Made by a program: the position numbers and the translations under genes. Below are positions 6,908 through 7,789 of a stretch of 7,789 nt of DNA, piece by piece. Numbering within the stretch: position 1 is the stretch's first letter; each line of letters starts with the position of its first letter. Source of the DNA: Myxococcales bacterium. GTDB taxonomy: Bacteria > Myxococcota > Polyangia > Fen-1088. The notes under the pieces are model-generated. The model saw only the letters and a program-made list of their open reading frames with translations. It was not told the DNA's origin and made no database searches. The stretch spans positions 2,204 to 9,992 of the forward strand of contig PMCR01000130.1 of the NCBI GenBank assembly GCA_003155465.1. Direction: 5' to 3'.

Positions 6908-7789
6908 CGGAAGCCTCTTCTTCTTCGGTTCGATCTAGCAGAGGCGTGTCGGTGTCGTCGTCGGTGTCTTTGGCAGCCTTGCGGGCGCGGCGTTGGGCCT
7001 CTTTGGTCTGGGCGGCCTCGACTTCCTCAGGGTGGGCTTTCAGGAAAGCGGCGCGGTGTTCGAAGGAGTTGGGCTCGTCGATGGTGAAGTCGGGGCGGAT
7101 CTCGTCTTGCAGGCGCAGCTCCCAGGCGTATGCCTTGGCGGGGTGCAGTTCCCAGAAGCAATGGTGGGCCACGGCCAGGGACGGATCTTGCACGCACTTT
7201 TCACGCACGCGGCTGGGGAAATAGCGGGCGGCCAGGTGGGACCAATCGTAGTCCTTGTGGCCTTGGGCTGTGGCCAATTCTTTCCACCACTTCTTGGGGT
7301 CTTTCCACTGCGACTCTACAATCAGCCAAATTGCGGCGCTGTTCACCAGCACGCCGTCGTCGAGATCCATGGCAAAGCGGGCGTCCTGTTCGCGCTTTGG
7401 CGTCTTGTCGTCAGGTGGCGGCGGGCCGTGCTCGGCCACCTCGGTCACCTTGGCGATGAAATCGGACAGTTCTTCCAGCAGCTTGCTCACCTCGGCGAAA
7501 CGACGCTCGGCCTTGCCTCGGCCCTTGGCCTCGGTTCGCGCCTTGCGGATGTCGTCCAGCTCGCCCTCCAGCCGCCGCCGCTCTGGCAGCAGGTGGTCGG
7601 CCAGCAGCACCTGGAGCACGCTGTCGCCCAGATGTGAGCCATCTCCCAACTTCCCGCCATCGCCCAATCGCCGCATGAACCCATGGATCGACACAAAAGC
7701 GACGTAGCTGCGTTTTGTCGACGAGAGCGGAAAGTAGATGGGCCGGTTTTCGTATAGTCGCTTGTGCCAGTCGAAGAACGAGCGTTGCA
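6900..7789 (-). CDS. pglX: PglX, BREX adenine-specific DNA methyltransferase (C-terminal 295 residues; 5' end beyond right edge)
   Basis: The frame is open from the right edge to the TGA at 6900-6902, giving 295 residues; start and methyltransferase motifs lie outside. The segment begins with FFDWHKRLYENRPIYFPLSS (visible residues 4-23) then KRSYVAFVSIH, matching the conserved block of PglX C-terminal regions that follows the methyltransferase and target-recognition parts. Next come a long charged helix likely to form a coiled coil (about 60-120), a Trp-rich block (FAMDLDDGVLVNSAAIW, then WKDPKKWWKEL, 138-171), PSLAVAHHCFWELHPA (202-217), and an acidic tail ending DRTEEEEASDA. PglX methylates adenine in an asymmetric site to mark host DNA in BREX. 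A GTG at 7694 lies inside this continuous frame and is not the start. The spacing to the next gene is an 8-nt overlap. Assignment rests on the C-terminal block plus the pglZ/brxD/brxHI neighbourhood. Confidence 0.87.
   Translation of the reverse strand, partial: QRSFFDWHKRLYENRPIYFPLSSTKRSYVAFVSIHGFMRRLGDGGKLGDGSHLGDSVLQVLLADHLLPERRRLEGELDDIRKARTEAKGRGKAERRFAEVSKLLEELSDFIAKVTEVAEHGPPPPDDKTPKREQDARFAMDLDDGVLVNSAAIWLIVESQWKDPKKWWKELATAQGHKDYDWSHLAARYFPSRVREKCVQDPSLAVAHHCFWELHPAKAYAWELRLQDEIRPDFTIDEPNSFEHRAAFLKAHPEEVEAAQTKEAQRRARKAAKDTDDDTDTPLLDRTEEEEASDA

Noticed and set aside
6993..7637. 214-codon plus-strand open frame opposite pglX
   Set aside because: Gly/Leu/Val-rich appearance comes from reading pglX codons backwards; the minus-strand frame has clear PglX sequence.
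6900..7694. A separate 264-aa gene starting at GTG 7694
   Set aside because: The frame stays open upstream to the right edge and contains the conserved PglX block WHKRLYENRPIYFPL, so this GTG is an internal valine codon.

Overview
The window is one uninterrupted operon, read entirely on the minus strand (right to left), from a high-GC bacterium (about 60-65% GC by eye). It is the downstream half of a BREX (bacteriophage exclusion) defence locus. In transcription order it holds: the C-terminal 295 residues of pglX (adenine-specific DNA methyltransferase, cut by the right edge); a 555-aa AlbA_2/Schlafen-like protein with a GHKL-type ATPase region and winged helices; a small basic 100-aa protein of unknown function; pglZ (alkaline-phosphatase-fold protein); brxD (P-loop ATPase); and the first 257 residues of brxHI (Lhr-like superfamily 2 helicase, cut by the left edge).

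The order pglX - pglZ - brxD - brxHI, with no pglY/brxC between pglX and pglZ, fits BREX type 6 best (known order brxE-brxA-brxB-brxC-pglX-pglZ-brxD-brxHI). BREX type 2 shares pglZ-brxD-brxHI and is the main alternative. Type 6 loci are best known from Deltaproteobacteria/Myxococcota, which suits the GC content, but the host cannot be named from this window.

The genes are packed almost without spacers: pglX/AlbA_2 overlap by 8 nt, AlbA_2/100-aa gene by 4 nt (ATGA), 100-aa gene/pglZ by 4 nt (GTGA, using a GTG start for pglZ), pglZ/brxD are 2 nt apart and brxD/brxHI 13 nt apart. Each start has a purine-rich ribosome binding site. There is no promoter, terminator, RNA gene, CRISPR array or mobile element that I can support, and no gene-free stretch over 300 bases. 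The only apparent gap (about 205 bases, between 5035 and 5239, if pglZ is started at its upstream ATG) is filled by the 100-aa gene.

How the parts may work together: in BREX, PglX methylates host DNA to mark self, and PglZ, the ATPases and a helicase contribute to blocking phage replication. The unusual part is the two-gene insert between pglX and pglZ. The Schlafen-like protein could be a regulator or an additional nuclease-type effector, and the small basic protein is translationally locked between it and pglZ. The small protein carries an in-frame 20-bp duplication and has base composition unlike its neighbours. I regard this pair as the best candidate for something undescribed here.
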